In this document: one piece after another, positions 21,816 to 33,827 of the stretch
Position numbering within the stretch: the stretch's first letter is position 1
Layout of the letters: each line of letters starts with the position of its first letter
From: Fennellomyces sp. T-0311
Taxonomy: Eukaryota; Mucoromycota; Mucoromycetes; Mucorales; Lichtheimiaceae
Length of the DNA: 64,000 nucleotides
Reading direction: 5' to 3'
Assembly: GCA_025266875.1 (NCBI GenBank)
Contig: JALLLT010000052.1
Coordinates: 62,001 to 126,000, forward strand
Notes under the pieces: model-generated
Database searches by the model: none
What the model was told of the DNA's origin: nothing
What the model saw: the letters and a program-made list of their open reading frames with translations, nothing else
Position numbers and translations under genes: made by a program

Positions 21816-24800
21816 TTCTTTATTTGGCCATCCTTTATTTACTGGAAGTGGAGTACTGAAAAGCGTTTCGTATTCTCGCAGATATTTTGTTTCAGTGAGG
21901 TCAATGAATTCCCAATTCAAGGCTTATCCGATCACCACAGATTCCAGCTGATCCAAAACTGGAATCCTTGGTAATGGTCAAGGTAGATTGTTATTTGTAG
22001 ATAATAAACAGAGCAGGACTAATGCAACGATGCACCTTCCTTCGCTTCTAACGAGAAATGTTTGACTTGCGTGAGAATTTTAAAATAATGTGAGATAATG
22101 AAAGATTGAACACCGCGACTGTTTACACTGGCCTGAAACATAGTTTGTATCATCAGCAAAAAAGCACACATGTTTGTTTCGGTTGAGGTGAAACCAGTTG
22201 ATCGCTACGGTGGAGTTGAAAACGTTTCATGTTGAAAAAGGGGTGTTGCTTCTGTTTTGATCAAAGACGCCAAGTTACCATCAGTTACTATATTCGTGGT
22301 ATCCGGATACCTGGACCGCCTCATTTTAGTTTAGGTCGTACAATTTAACTCCACAAGAAACCAAGACCGTATGTTTTACCTTTTGCCATTGATAAAAGTT
22401 TAGGTAATACACATGTACCCACTTCCAGTATTTTTTGCTGAGCGGTGTTATGTGAGCTACCATATAGTAGCATTAACTTGATTTATGTTTATTCTAACCA
22501 GAATTTCCGGCATAAAACAAAAGTTTCTCCATTTTGACACGAGTGTGAGAAGAACATGTTGGCGTCAAAGAAACTGTTTAGTGTTTTATGAGACTTGGAC
22601 CGGGTACTGAGAATATTGCTGGTCATTCAACATGTTGACAAAAAAGAACTTTGTTGTTTTTGCGAAGGTTTCATATCGTTATCGCTTAGTCAAGTGGTAA
22701 CGGGGCCGGTTTCATGAGATCCGCGAAATGGGCGATGAGTAAATACATACGTAAACATTGTAGCCTTATTTGCTCACGAAGCGGCGCAGTAATTTGGTGT
22801 TATAGTAACTTTTTAGGGACTATCCTCGGAAGTAACCATAGTGGGTAACAGGTTGTTTGATTAACTGGAGTTGGGAAAACGGAGGGCGTAATTCCGCCAG
22901 ACGTGAGTTTGGAAGGGTATAAAAGGCCTTTAGCTTCATTAAATTGTAACCACTTTCTTTCTCTTTTTTCACAATTCAATGATCGACTCTATTTCATTAT
23001 TTACACCTTGTCATATGCAGGAACACTCGAAGTACCTCCTACAATAGCCATAAAGCGTAATTTCCGGGGACTGGTGTTAACAACGATACGTTGTTTGATA
23101 ACTTTGGAATTCTGCTTCAATAAGGTGTGTAATAGATGGTTTCTGGTGGTGATGTTGACTGTGTAAACTTACAATCGATTTTTAAGGCCTATCACGTTTA
23201 ACCGATCCAAAACCGTGGGTGTACCCTTGGGTATAGTGCTTTTGCTGTCGTGAGTTCCGTGCTTGTGTATCACCATACAATACATATTCATTTTTTCTAT
23301 TTCATTATAGTTCCCGCTCTTTTGTGTTACAGTCATTGGGGCATATCTTTCAAGCGTCTGTCCACGTAGATGGTATATTCGGATATTATTACCCTCCTCA
23401 GATTAATCGCTAATCATGGAATTCCATCATAGCTGCGGTTCCCTTATTATCCTTGGAGAATACATCATCGACGGTGGTAATTATTGATCGTTTATTTCAC
23501 GACCTGTTTTTTTAATATGGGTTTCTTTTTATCTTCAGTTGCTTCTGAACTCCACACCTTGGTGTCGATATAGGTGGCATACCTGGTTGTAGCTAAGGTA
23601 ACTATATTATGATTCTTTCCTAATACCTGATTTATATCACTCATTAGTTTTATATAGTCACTGTGCTCATGTAAGATCATTTCACGGCCCTGATCTTGTT
23701 AATTCGGTTCTTGAAAGCAGGAGTAAGTAGTACATTTCCATTTACGTTTATCGGCAGCATGGCCTAATAGATTCTAGGTCGCTTAATTACGCTTACATGC
23801 GTGGTCGATACTGTCCTTGGGGTGCCATTTTTATGGTCATTCTCCCATGGTACTCCGTATTTATATTGTGCCCGGCGATATTCCCATACGGCGCTAACTA
23901 CACGTACTCCTTGTGTCCTTTGTGATTATGCTGTTACGACTGTTTCTGGAATTTGGGATCTGCCTTGGAGATTGCTTGTCCCTTGTCCTTGCTTTGCCTA
24001 TGATGATACCCGTCACGTCCATGCGCTTGTTTACCGAATATTGTTTCTTGTGGTTGTATTTGGGAAACCGCCGCCGATGGCTTTTGGTGTCAATCAACCT
24101 CTAGGAAGGTCGCGCCGTTATCATTGCTGACGAAATTCAAGCTCTTGTTTTCGGCGTATGTGGTTCATGTGGTGGCGTAGCAAGTCGGGATGACATTTGC
24201 GGTGATGTTATCTTGGTGTTATCGCACTCGTGTGCTTATGATGTCTCTGGTCGTTGCGTGGCGTTGCTCAAGTACTCACGGATCAAGGTTGCTTGCTGTC
24301 GTACTGGTGGCGACGGTTCCTCAAGTTTTGACAAGCTAAGCGTTGTCGGCTGTGATACCTCGTTATATGCCTCAGACCCTTGTCCAGTTTTGATCAAGCT
24401 ATTGCTTGCTGCTCATGACTTTTTGGTGCTGCGCATAGTCTTTGCCTATCCTACCTCCGGGACCCATGTATCTGGTTCTGATTCTTTATGTGGTCAACGA
24501 TCTTGTGTTCGAGATTATCAAGACACTGTTTGTCCTTTTCTCGGGGCCATTGACGTGTTACTTATTGATGTCAATGATCGACTGGCGGTTTCAAGGCGTT
24601 AACGGCACTTGTGGCCATGCTTTCTTGCGTTATCACTGCTTACCGTTGAGCGATATCACTTACTTCTTTATACCCGGGTCGTATATGCTTTGATTTTACC
24701 TGATATTCCGATCTTCATTGTCATGTGCCAGTTACTAAATCGCCATGTTATCATATGGAAGCTATTATACATTGACGAAAATAGCTGTTTAACATATATA

Positions 24801-26148
24801 ATACTCATTGTCTTTGTAGAAACTGTACTGTCACTTTTTTGTAAGTATACGCTTGTGGTTGGAAACAAATAGGGGAAAAAGGTATGGTGTGTATGGCGGG
24901 TATGGGAGTGTTGAGGTGTAGTAATTAGGGGTCTGGGGCAAAGGGTTTAGCTTTTCTTGCTTGCGAGTTATGTTGCTCTTGCGATAATACTATAATGAGA
25001 TGGGGTACTACTGTGATGTTGTTCCAGTTTGTTCCTGCGTCTGCTTGTGCTAGTATCACATTTGTAAAGCACAATTAACTTTGAATAAAATCCTTGTTGA
25101 TTTGATTATATTATCTTTTTATAATGATGCTCTTTGCGGCTGCTTTGGGCACAAGTCCGCTTGTTGCCGAATAAAGCTTATAAGACCTCTTTAACGCTCT
25201 TCCTTTGTGATGCTCTTGTTAATTACTTAGGAGTCGATCGTCAATCTTAATAAAAGCCGCGTTTTACCATACACTTTGCTTCCTGCCTTCTTAAACGCTA
25301 AAGTGACGTTCCTTTGCACTTGCCGCGTGATTGCTTAACCGTATTGCTGCCCAATTGCTTTCTTCTCGCCCCAACAGAAGATCTTCCTTTGTTTGCATCG
25401 ACAATCGTCTAGAACCCTCCCTAATCCGCAAAAATGTGAAAGTACGACGCTGCGCTATACGATATACCGCGCTCTCTGTAATAAACGTCATTTCAACCGA
25501 TGAAGAGGTTTTTAGGACATTTCTATGGTCGCGCTAGCTAAAAAAGTCGATTTGACTGGATGTCACCCTCCGGAACCTCTTTTCTGCGCGATTCAGAGCC
25601 TGTAGATTATTTTTCAACTTATAAACTTTGCACTTTTTTTCACCACTTTTTTTTCATCAAAATTTCGCTAACATTTTCCAACCCCCCAAGTTTTGGCGAA
25701 TTGCCAGAACATTCGTTTGCGATATATAAGGCAGGTTGCACCATCGAGATCTCTGTCTGTCCCAATTTTGGACGCTGGCTATTGTAGCCTTCTGCATAAA
25801 TACCTTCAGCTGCTTCCACCTTGGCTTTTACGCACATCATCGAAAAGCGCCCACTTCTTCATACTAAACCGCGCCTTTCTCTTCAATTCATGGTTAAAAT
25901 AAATTGGATTTATCACTCTACGACCTCCTGAGAGCTCAAATGTCTGCGCGTACATCGTGTGTATTGTTACACGAGTCACTCATACTATTTGTCTGGAATA
26001 GTCGGCGTCTCGTCACTGCTACTTATGCAGCATAGATAGCTATGTTGCCAGGCGGCTACATGATGAAGCTGTGTGCACTCCTGCTCCAATTTTGTACAAT
26101 CTAAAGGAAGTTAACTGAGAACGACTTGTGTTCTCTTGCTTCAACTGA
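21816..26148. other. 4.3-kb region without a supportable gene
   Basis: Mostly AT-rich with stops in all frames. Between 23800 and 24870 several overlapping plus-strand frames stay open (e.g. 24213-24602 and 24442-24693) and encode hydrophobic runs such as YLVLILYVVNDLVFEIIKTL. No frame continues, no splice pattern joins them, and no domain is recognisable. It could be a decayed membrane-protein gene or chance. Confidence 0.4.
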
Positions 26149-26266
26149 AGAGAATTACTACGGGTGCGACAAAAATTCCAGTGCGGGCGCGACAAAAAAT
26201 TGGATTAGCCAATCAGCTTTTCTTACTTTATAAAATACGTAAAATACCAAAAATTTGTCGTGCCCT
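26149..26266 (+). repeat. MULE2 left terminal inverted repeat
   Basis: Pairs with 35924-36041. Includes GATTAGCCAATCAGCTTTTC, shared with one mismatch. Confidence 0.9.
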
Positions 26267-26724
26267 ATATAATTTTTACGCCTTACATCACTGTTTAGCT
26301 TGTCGTAGTGATGTGGCTCGTGCTATCTTCATATTTTATTTGACTCAAATTCGAGTACTGTTAAGATTATTGCTTTTTTCTGATCACTGTGTCGTATTAG
26401 GGAAACAATACTCTACATAAAAAAGGTTACGCCGCATAAATCACTCGGAGGCAGATAGTAGCACTAGAACGCCAACATGCCAGTGTACCCTGATAATAAT
26501 AGACATCCCCACCATATTCCCAATTAAGATATTAACAATACTCCATTTCCGGTAACCCTTCACCACAGCAGTAGATACAAATGCTCGTTGTAATCCTACA
26601 TTGAACGAGAGGAGTAAAACCCGGGTCTCACAGGATCCATCCTTTCTGATTGTAGAGACTTCCAGATTCTTCACACTGAAAGCACTTTTTACAACATATA
26701 CATACAAATCAAGCAACATCATCT

Positions 26725-26945
26725 CTCTGGCTATAAGCTTCCATAGTTTCTTTTCTTTATTGTTTTAATTCCTATATTATCACTTCTTCCACCCCGCCTG
26801 TCTTTTTCTCATTAGGGGTTTTTTCAGACATGGCATCCGCATTATCCTCTATAGCTAAACATCCTTACTCCAAGGAAGCGACCATATACCTACAGGAGCA
26901 GGGCAAAAAGTCTTCCATAATAAAATCAACACCTTTCAACTAAAT
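26725..26945 (-). repeat. Dispersed repeat copy A, 3' of the MULE2 OTU gene
   Basis: On the minus strand: AGTTGAAA...GGAAGACTTTTTGCCCTGCTCC...GGTCGCTTCCTTG...GCCATGTCTGAAAAAACCCC...GAAAAAGACAGGC. The same order occurs at 50170-50375 on the plus strand. Function unknown; both copies lie just after a gene end. Confidence 0.7.
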
Positions 26946-27564
26946 ATCCTTGGCTGACTGGATACCACGTTATGCTACTGATGCTCTTGCGAAGATGCAG
27001 CGCACCGAAATGGTTGTCATGGATGTGTTGTATAATATCTGGAGAGCGGTGGATTCTTGTATGCGGTTCGAAATGTGCCAGGTATAAGGTTGGCTGTTCA
27101 GTTGTGTTACCGGTCGAATAAACAGCAAAAGGCATATTAAAAGCATCGGCAGCTGCCGGCAATTCAACGATTGTGTCCATCCAGTAATCAATACTGCAGA
27201 ATGATATACCAAGGTTTTGCTGGTATCTGAGGCAATTAAGAACTTCCTCAGTGATACATCTGTGTCTACCCCAGAACCTTTGCTCGTAGAATTCGAGATT
27301 TTCTAGAAGCTGTCCCAACGCAGCTTGCTTCATAGACACGGCGACATCTTGATTGCGTGTCACGTGACAGGTAATTGATCGATATCCACACAATCCATCG
27401 CTCGGTATGTCAACAACACGAGTAACGTACTCCTTTGGGATTTCAGTATGTGCATCAAAAGGCACTCCACTAACTTCATAGTACAGCTGGTCAGCTGAAG
27501 TAGGTGTCGCAAAACGGGCTCTAAAGAGTACAAGAGGTTTACCAACTACTCTTTTCAAATACAC
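26926..27564 (-). CDS. OTU-family cysteine protease domain ORF of MULE2, 212 aa
   Basis: Uninterrupted frame from MYLKRVVGKPL to LVERC. It has the OTU signature D-G-x-C-G-Y-R near residue 75 and a C-terminal N-H-F-G near residue 190. OTU proteins are ubiquitin/SUMO-type deconjugating cysteine proteases. Here it lies in the position that the same domain occupies in MULE1, behind the transposase. Whether it is still expressed after the loss of the upstream parts is unknown. Confidence 0.65.
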   Translation of the reverse strand: MYLKRVVGKPLVLFRARFATPTSADQLYYEVSGVPFDAHTEIPKEYVTRVVDIPSDGLCGYRSITCHVTRNQDVAVSMKQAALGQLLENLEFYEQRFWGRHRCITEEVLNCLRYQQNLGISFCSIDYWMDTIVELPAAADAFNMPFAVYSTGNTTEQPTLYLAHFEPHTRIHRSPDIIQHIHDNHFGALHLRKSISSITWYPVSQGYLVERC

Positions 27565-27849
27565 TGTTTACCTGTACGTATTCCGTACCTCTTGTTAGAA
27601 CACTGGTCCTCCTCTCTACCTTGCATTGATTCTAAGTTCTTTCGATTCTTTTTCTCAGCTTCTTCTTTTTACTGCTTCGCCTCTGCATGTTCCCACAACG
27701 ACGGCAACCTTAATACTTTCGTGAGCTTGGGTCTGCCTTTTGCTTTCACGTCAGTAGGAAGGTATATATCATTAATATCCACCGCTACGAAGCCAGAAAG
27801 TATCTGCGTCAACGCCATCAAAAGTTCAATACGTTGGGAGCTTGTTTGA

Positions 27850-28457
27850 CAATCCTTATATGCGGTCGCAATATCATGCTTTAGCTTATTAAAGCGCTCT
27901 TGGACACGCGTGGCTTCTGGTACATTAGCGTAGAGGATGTTATCTCCGACGATTGGCGTATATGAAGCATGATCTGTACATTAATGTAGAGTAGGGCTGG
28001 TTAAATATAAAGTGTTAACGGAAAATAAGTAGGCGACTTACGCTTGGCGGTCCTTAGATGCCATCTCGCATCAATGGTGCTTGTGTCAATGATAAATGAT
28101 TCGAGATCACCAGCAGCAGCTTGGAACAGAATGTGGTAGTATGTAGCCCAAAGTTCACACTCACCGCACAATCACACTCATTTAAGTACTTGTCATCGAT
28201 GGCTTTATCCTTAGCACGGTGGATTTTGCCATTGTTTGCAAAGATTGCAAATTGACAAATGCAGCCATACAGCCTCTACACAATTTTCATCGTGCCTCTG
28301 TCGATATCGTCACCGCTTTTGGTTATCAATCTTGTAAGGTATTCCTCTTCATGTTTAGTTACAGCTTTTGCATCCTGTTAGGCAAATACTTAACATCATC
28401 GACCTTTAGTTAGTTAAACTATAACTCCACAATCTACCTCGTTTTCCAGATATATCC
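27850..28457 (-). other. Degraded SWIM-region of MULE2
   Basis: Contains NECDCAVS followed by a frame-shifted counterpart of LPC-H (HILFQAAAGDLESF in another frame) and DARWHLRTAKR. It aligns in order with CDC...LPCQHE...NDRWRLEF of MULE1. Confidence 0.55.
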
Positions 28458-29151
28458 TTATGACTTAAAAAACTTGGAGGGTTTGCCTGGTGCGTTAAGT
28501 ATGCTTTTGATAGACCAGTGCGCACCCTCAACTCTCTGCGACGATCTGGCGCCTAGGCGCATAAGCTTTTCCGTCCAGAGACGGCCCCACTTTTCCTTGT
28601 AGTCTGAAAGTCTATGCATACGTATGCGACTAGAATGAGTGATTTGGAAAGTAAGCGTCATGGTACACTAACAAATCCAAGTAGTTGCTTAGTTCTTTCT
28701 CCTTTACGACGCCTTTGATGGCAGCGCGGTAGTTTCTGATGGCCGTCTCAAAGTCATCTTCGTTATGGTACCAGATCAGCTGACCAATACGTGATTTGTG
28801 GAAGTATTTGTATTCGTCAGTGCCTTGCTTGAATGAAGTATCCGATTTGGCAATAAACGTTTTGCGAATATGCCATGCGCATAGGATATGCGGCGAACTA
28901 GGGAGTACAGTTTGAAGAGCGGCACGCAACCTTTTATCATCATCAGTGACGAATATACCTGGTTTCATATCATCATAAAACATGATATCTTTGAGCTGCT
29001 GCAATATCTACCCATACGATATGAGCTTTTCGCCCACAACAACTGCTGCACCGCCAAAGAACGATCGTAGGCTACAGAACCCGTATTCCGATGCAAGGTC
29101 ATCGATGATTGCAGCAAATTCGGTAGTAGTTGGGTCGCCATTGCTCATATA

Positions 29152-30025
29152 TGGTGCAACTGCTGTTGACCAGACAAAACTTTATTTTGTAACATCTTCA
29201 ATAATTAAAATACCGATACTATGTATAGATTTTGTATGCCACTAATACCTCCTGTTGCTTTTATTCATTTCTTCCCACTTTTCTATGGGACTTTATTTTC
29301 TATTGTACTTCTCTTCCATCACCTCCCTTGTCATAAAGTACAATATATCTCCAAGTTTTCCCGATAAAGCGGCGTATTTGAGGTAAGGTAATTGAACCCA
29401 AATATTCCGAAAGGTCCTTGTGTAATCAAATTTTCTCCAAAAAATCTTTATATAGAACTTTGAAAATATACAAGTCAATTTAACATAAGGAGAAGCATGT
29501 GTATATGCTGACCTTCATCTGTTATAGCGATATAGATACTAGGTAGGATGAGTGATGTCGTGTGCTATATAAAGAAGGCTACCTATAGTTTAGCAATAAT
29601 GAAGAATTGAAGTGCTGGCAGGGTTTTCATTAGGGGACATACTACTATAATATGAGAATTTAACAATTCAGAAGATGTAACACCCTCTGAAGGGTACTTT
29701 CAAGCTCTATAATACCACATACATGGTATAAGCAGCAAGGTAGAACTCCCATTATGAACAATATTGTTACACCAGTACTCTTTATATGGATTCCGGACAA
29801 TGAAAAGTGTAACATCTGTACTACTCACCTGCTTAAACACCATATTTAAAATTGTTTCTACCTCTTGAAAACCATGTCATTTGAAACTTTTTCCCAGCAT
29901 TGCATTTATAATTATAATGAACTATCATTATTTTGGAAAGAAAATAGATGAAAGTATGATGGGTTCGAGTAAATAGCTTTAAAAAAAATCTAAAAAATTT
30001 TGTCGGGTTAAGAGCAGTTGCACCA
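29152..30025. mobile_element. 0.87-kb non-autonomous element in MULE2 transposase
   Basis: TGGTGCAACTGCTGTTGACC at 29152 pairs with the complement ending GCAGTTGCACCA at 30025 (about 30 bp with a few mismatches). Both ends are flanked by TA. It sits between FRQK and MSNGDPTT of the MULE2 transposase, a join that matches KIREEM...EKSSSD of MULE1. There is no supported gene inside: the short minus ORF at 29293 has no domain. Confidence 0.7.
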
Positions 30026-30206
30026 TATTTTTTGGCGAAAGTTGTACAGATCCTTGCTTTTCATTTGCAACGCTTTATCAGCAGCACCCATAAACTCCAA
30101 GTTCTGCTTCAGTGGCACGTTTTCTTGCATCATTATGCCAATTCCGAACTATTATTCACCAGTAGGCTTTCGTAGTTCGTGATATATTTTTTGATCTTCG
30201 AAAGCT

Positions 30207-30506
30207 CACAGTAAAAAATCCGAGCTGTTAAAAGTAGTTTCTCAGAGTTTATCCTGGTTTCCTTCCGTGGATATTAGGTTCTTGTCTGTAAATCTTTGTC
30301 CTAACTGCATGAAACCAAGATTCACCTTTAATCACAGTCAGTAACATCAAAATCGACGTGGTTCACGGTTAAAACCGGTGCTTGTGGATTTCTGTGATCT
30401 TCTGTGCTTTGTCGTTCGTCGGGACTGAAAAGTACGGGGGAAAACCAAATATAACAATCAGCTTTACTATGTGCAAGTGCTAAACGGCGAGCCTTTTTAT
30501 TACTCG
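30207..30506. other. CACTA1 left subterminal region
   Basis: 300 bp between the element end and the transposase stop. A 60-aa minus frame (30328-30510) overlaps the transposase stop in another frame and has no counterpart in CACTA2, so I do not call it. Confidence 0.45.
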
Positions 30507-33500
30507 TCATAATCCAGTAAGCTTCCCTAGAATTATTTTCGTTTTCGCCATATCATTAAAGACATAATACCAACGACGTGCTTTTGTGGGTGAAGCTAGA
30601 ACTCCTACTGCACACTCGACCTCCGACGCATCACAAACATAATAACGGCCAGTTGATCCAAACGTCAGTTCTCCATAAGGATACCCATAATTGGTCAACT
30701 TTGTGCCATGGGCTAAGCGAACAAGACATAAAGTTCTGCTGTCAGCTAATTTGATATGGGTACTTGTTAGTCAGTACTCAAGCCGTCAAATAAATCAATA
30801 CTAACTTAGGTACTGGTGCTCAAAAAAAAGGATTGCTTCGCCAAAATATGTCCGCTTTACGCTCGCATCGCCACTCAAAAGTCCACTACGGGCATTTAAA
30901 TCGACAGGTAATGATAGCTTTAAAAATGTGCCATGGTTTTCTGATCCAAGGGGTAAGGTACAGTCGTAAGTGCAGCCCTTCAGAAACAGACGCTTTCCAA
31001 CTTTGATTTTTGTACTTAGCTGAGGTAAAGAAGTGTCACGAACGTCTCTCATTCTTGCCCAAAACTTTCTGATGTAAAGCATAAGGTCATAATAGCCGCG
31101 AAATGAGTCAGTACTTATGTCGTCTGCAAGGTGCGGACCCCAAATATCTGGATCCAAGCCAGGTGTGTTGTCACGTAGTACTGAGTTGTTGGAATGTATG
31201 ATGGCTCTATCAACATAGCGTCTTGCTGCCAGAAGCTCCAATATATTCCCGGCGTTTACGCCAGACTCTTTGGCTGACTTAATCCTTCGGTCATAAACAC
31301 CAACGCTCCTTTCCATACATCTTGCACTGTATGAACGCATCGGGCCCAGTTGGCGTAATGCTTCAGGCTCATGTCGGAGGTAGTGTAAGTTGGGGGTATA
31401 TAGATTTCCAGGCAATTCTGTCAGCGCAAATGCATGCCATTCCTGTACACATCTATTTTTTTTTTAAGTCGGTACCCACACTTTAAGCAAAACTAACTTG
31501 TATACTTACTTTTCTACATTGTCAATGTCGTCTCTTGACACACCCCATGAAAGTGATATTGCAGCTGCTTTAACAAGGCTTGCAAGTGCTGATATTGCTT
31601 GTTCAGAAACTTTGGCGGCCTCGAGCTGCTCGATGACAATTGTCGGTATTACATATATAAGTAGGTCAATGTAGTCTACGGCTCGTGTATCTTTCGTATG
31701 AGTCAACACATCTATTGTAAATGTAATTAGAAAATACGGTAGCTTCTATAGGCATTTAACATTAGAAAAGGCAAATACCGGTGATTTTTCCATCAAATGT
31801 TCCAGGCCACTTTGCACGCGACTTTCGTATTGCTGCACTCACCGCAGCTTGATGACTCTTGCTTAATAGAAATATTGCACGAAAAGTTGGATTGGTGAGC
31901 ATCGCCCAAATGTGTGGCCCGATATTGCAACCATACAGGTGCATTTCGTCGATGCCATAGAAAAAAGGTCCATGAAAACTTGCTAATCTGGCAAATGGGC
32001 TTGGCGATTTTATGTTGTGTTCCTAAAGTATAATTATATTTAAGATATATTGCTGTATATGAGAAAGAGTTCTCACTTACCACATTTCCGTGTTCGAAGT
32101 CCATTTTTGTCCTCAAAGGATCTAAACTTACAGTACCAGGAAAATAGCGCCCAAATCCTGCTCGTAGTCGATTCTCTTCTCCAGCCAACTCTCGGCGCTC
32201 CTTTGACTTTGGACTTTCGAGACGGACAGACGGTATCAAACAAACCCGGCACCCGAATTCAGACATATGTCCTCCATGATGTGCCAGCGTGGCTGTACCG
32301 GGAAGATCTCCTGTTGCCAATATCAGGTGGGCTCTGAATGATCGGCTTTGACCATCGGAGCATTTCACTGTCATACCAACGGTCTCCAGCTGTACAAGTT
32401 CTTCAATAAGTGGAACGATAAATGAATCCAAGTTTCCACTTTTAGATCCTGTTGGGATAATGGCAATCTGTAACATATTATCGTCCTTGTATCTATAATC
32501 AAAAGGCAAATTAGGTTAATGATTGATTATTATCCGTAAAAACATTACCTCTCTTTTGGTGGCAAGCTCATTATCACTACATGTATTATAGTCATCGATA
32601 CAGTGTTATGGATAAACGGTTGGAAGCCGTCCATGTATACAGCTAAAGATATATTCTGGCTGTCCCAAGTATGCATATCCCGTAAAACGTCGCCATCAAG
32701 TATATCGCTCTTAATGGACGATAGGGATGATGATGAGCGGTGATTCATCATTTGTCGTGTATCTGCGTGCGCAACAAGAGATGCCAATTGTTCTGCTAAC
32801 GGCAGGTACGTCATTGTTGCATATGCCTTCTTTTCTGATGCTGCTTCACCATTGCGATACCGAGGCAACGAGCACTTGTCATTTGGACATGCTGTAAGGT
32901 CGGTCGTGTACAGATGACACCCTCCACGGCAGATATCGTACTCTCGTTTTTCGACAGGATACAGCGATCGTAGCAAATTTTCGGTCAAAAATGGAGAGAA
33001 GATTTGGTAAAAGTGAACACCTTGAGATATTGTGAAGGTATATTACGTTAATATAACGCTTGCTTTACTACAAAATATATGTTACCATTCCGGTCGCCTG
33101 AGCTCGTCGTAATCACATTGTTGGCAAATGCCACTAATTCGGTATACGCTGCAACTGATAAATTATACTTGTCTATTATGCGTAAAAGCTGGAGACTGAG
33201 CATTTCACTCGGATTAATGACGCGATTCGTAGATAACTCCTTGTCAAAAAATGGTTTCTCCACAGCTACGTTGTCACCATCACTCTGGGTGATATTTGAA
33301 TTGGGGGTTTGTGTAGAGCTTTGACCCTCTGAACCGCTTTCTTCTGTATTTGATCCGGAGTCGTCCAAAAGTCGACATATGTCATAAGTTGGATCGCCAT
33401 AATCGGGATCAAAGTCGTCGTAATTATCGCAATCGGCAACATGGTTTCGAGCGTCATTGCCAAAGTTTTCGTTGGTATTGCAGTTTCCGCAGCCAGTATT

Positions 33501-33722
33501 CTCTACGTTAGATCTGAACCTAGCTTCTCTCTGCTGGCTAGTCGACGATTGTTGCTCGGGAGGTGTGTGCTGAAGAACATTATCCAGTGCAAAGTTCAAT
33601 TGACCTTGAAGTTTCATCCGCTTGGTGGCAGGCTGCATGTACTTTTGGTCAAAACACTTTCTCTTATGGTCCTTTATCTTGGACCGTGAAAACATCCCAT
33701 TACAGGTACCGCATGGAATCAT
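30507..33722 (-). CDS. CACTA-type (Tnp2-like) transposase, intact, about 950 aa in seven exons
   Basis: Exons 33722-33086, 33020-32549, 32492-32081, 32022-31779, 31711-31510, 31452-30806 and 30745-30507. All junctions are GT-AG, all phases fit, and the total is 2853 nt ending in TGA. The N-terminus has a finger CGTCNGMF...HKRKC, then an acidic, low-complexity region. A Cys-rich ICRGGC...CPNDKC segment precedes LAVYMDGFQPF. HxGHMSEFGCRVC and YGIDEMHLYGCNIGPHIW follow; the latter probably holds catalytic Asp. The C-terminal half has NLHYLRHEPEALRQLGPMRSYSAR. The same motifs in the same order occur in CACTA2. Frame integrity suggests a functional or very young transposase. An alternative family label would be Plavaka-like; the superfamily is secure, the subfamily less so. 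Confidence 0.88.
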
Positions 33723-33827
33723 GATTATGATAAAAAGCGTGTCGGGTGCCTCTGGCAGCCTATGACAGTGTTTAAAAAATTGCTCCTAGTCTTCTGACTT
33801 TGAGCATCTTAACCGTATAATTACACA
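33723..33827. promoter_or_regulatory. Divergent promoter region of CACTA1
   Basis: Only 105 bp separate the transposase ATG (33722, minus) from the accessory ATG (33828, plus). In CACTA2 the corresponding gap is 95 bp. Shared control of both genes is likely. I see no clear TATA box. Confidence 0.5.

Noticed and set aside
22680..22740. tRNA-like stretch (AGTCAAGTGGTAACGGGGCC)
   Set aside because: Has an A-box-like string but no B box (GGTTCGANTCC) and no cloverleaf could be drawn.
30328..30510. 60-aa ORF after the CACTA1 transposase
   Set aside because: It lies in another frame across the transposase stop, has no counterpart in CACTA2, and sits in the subterminal region.
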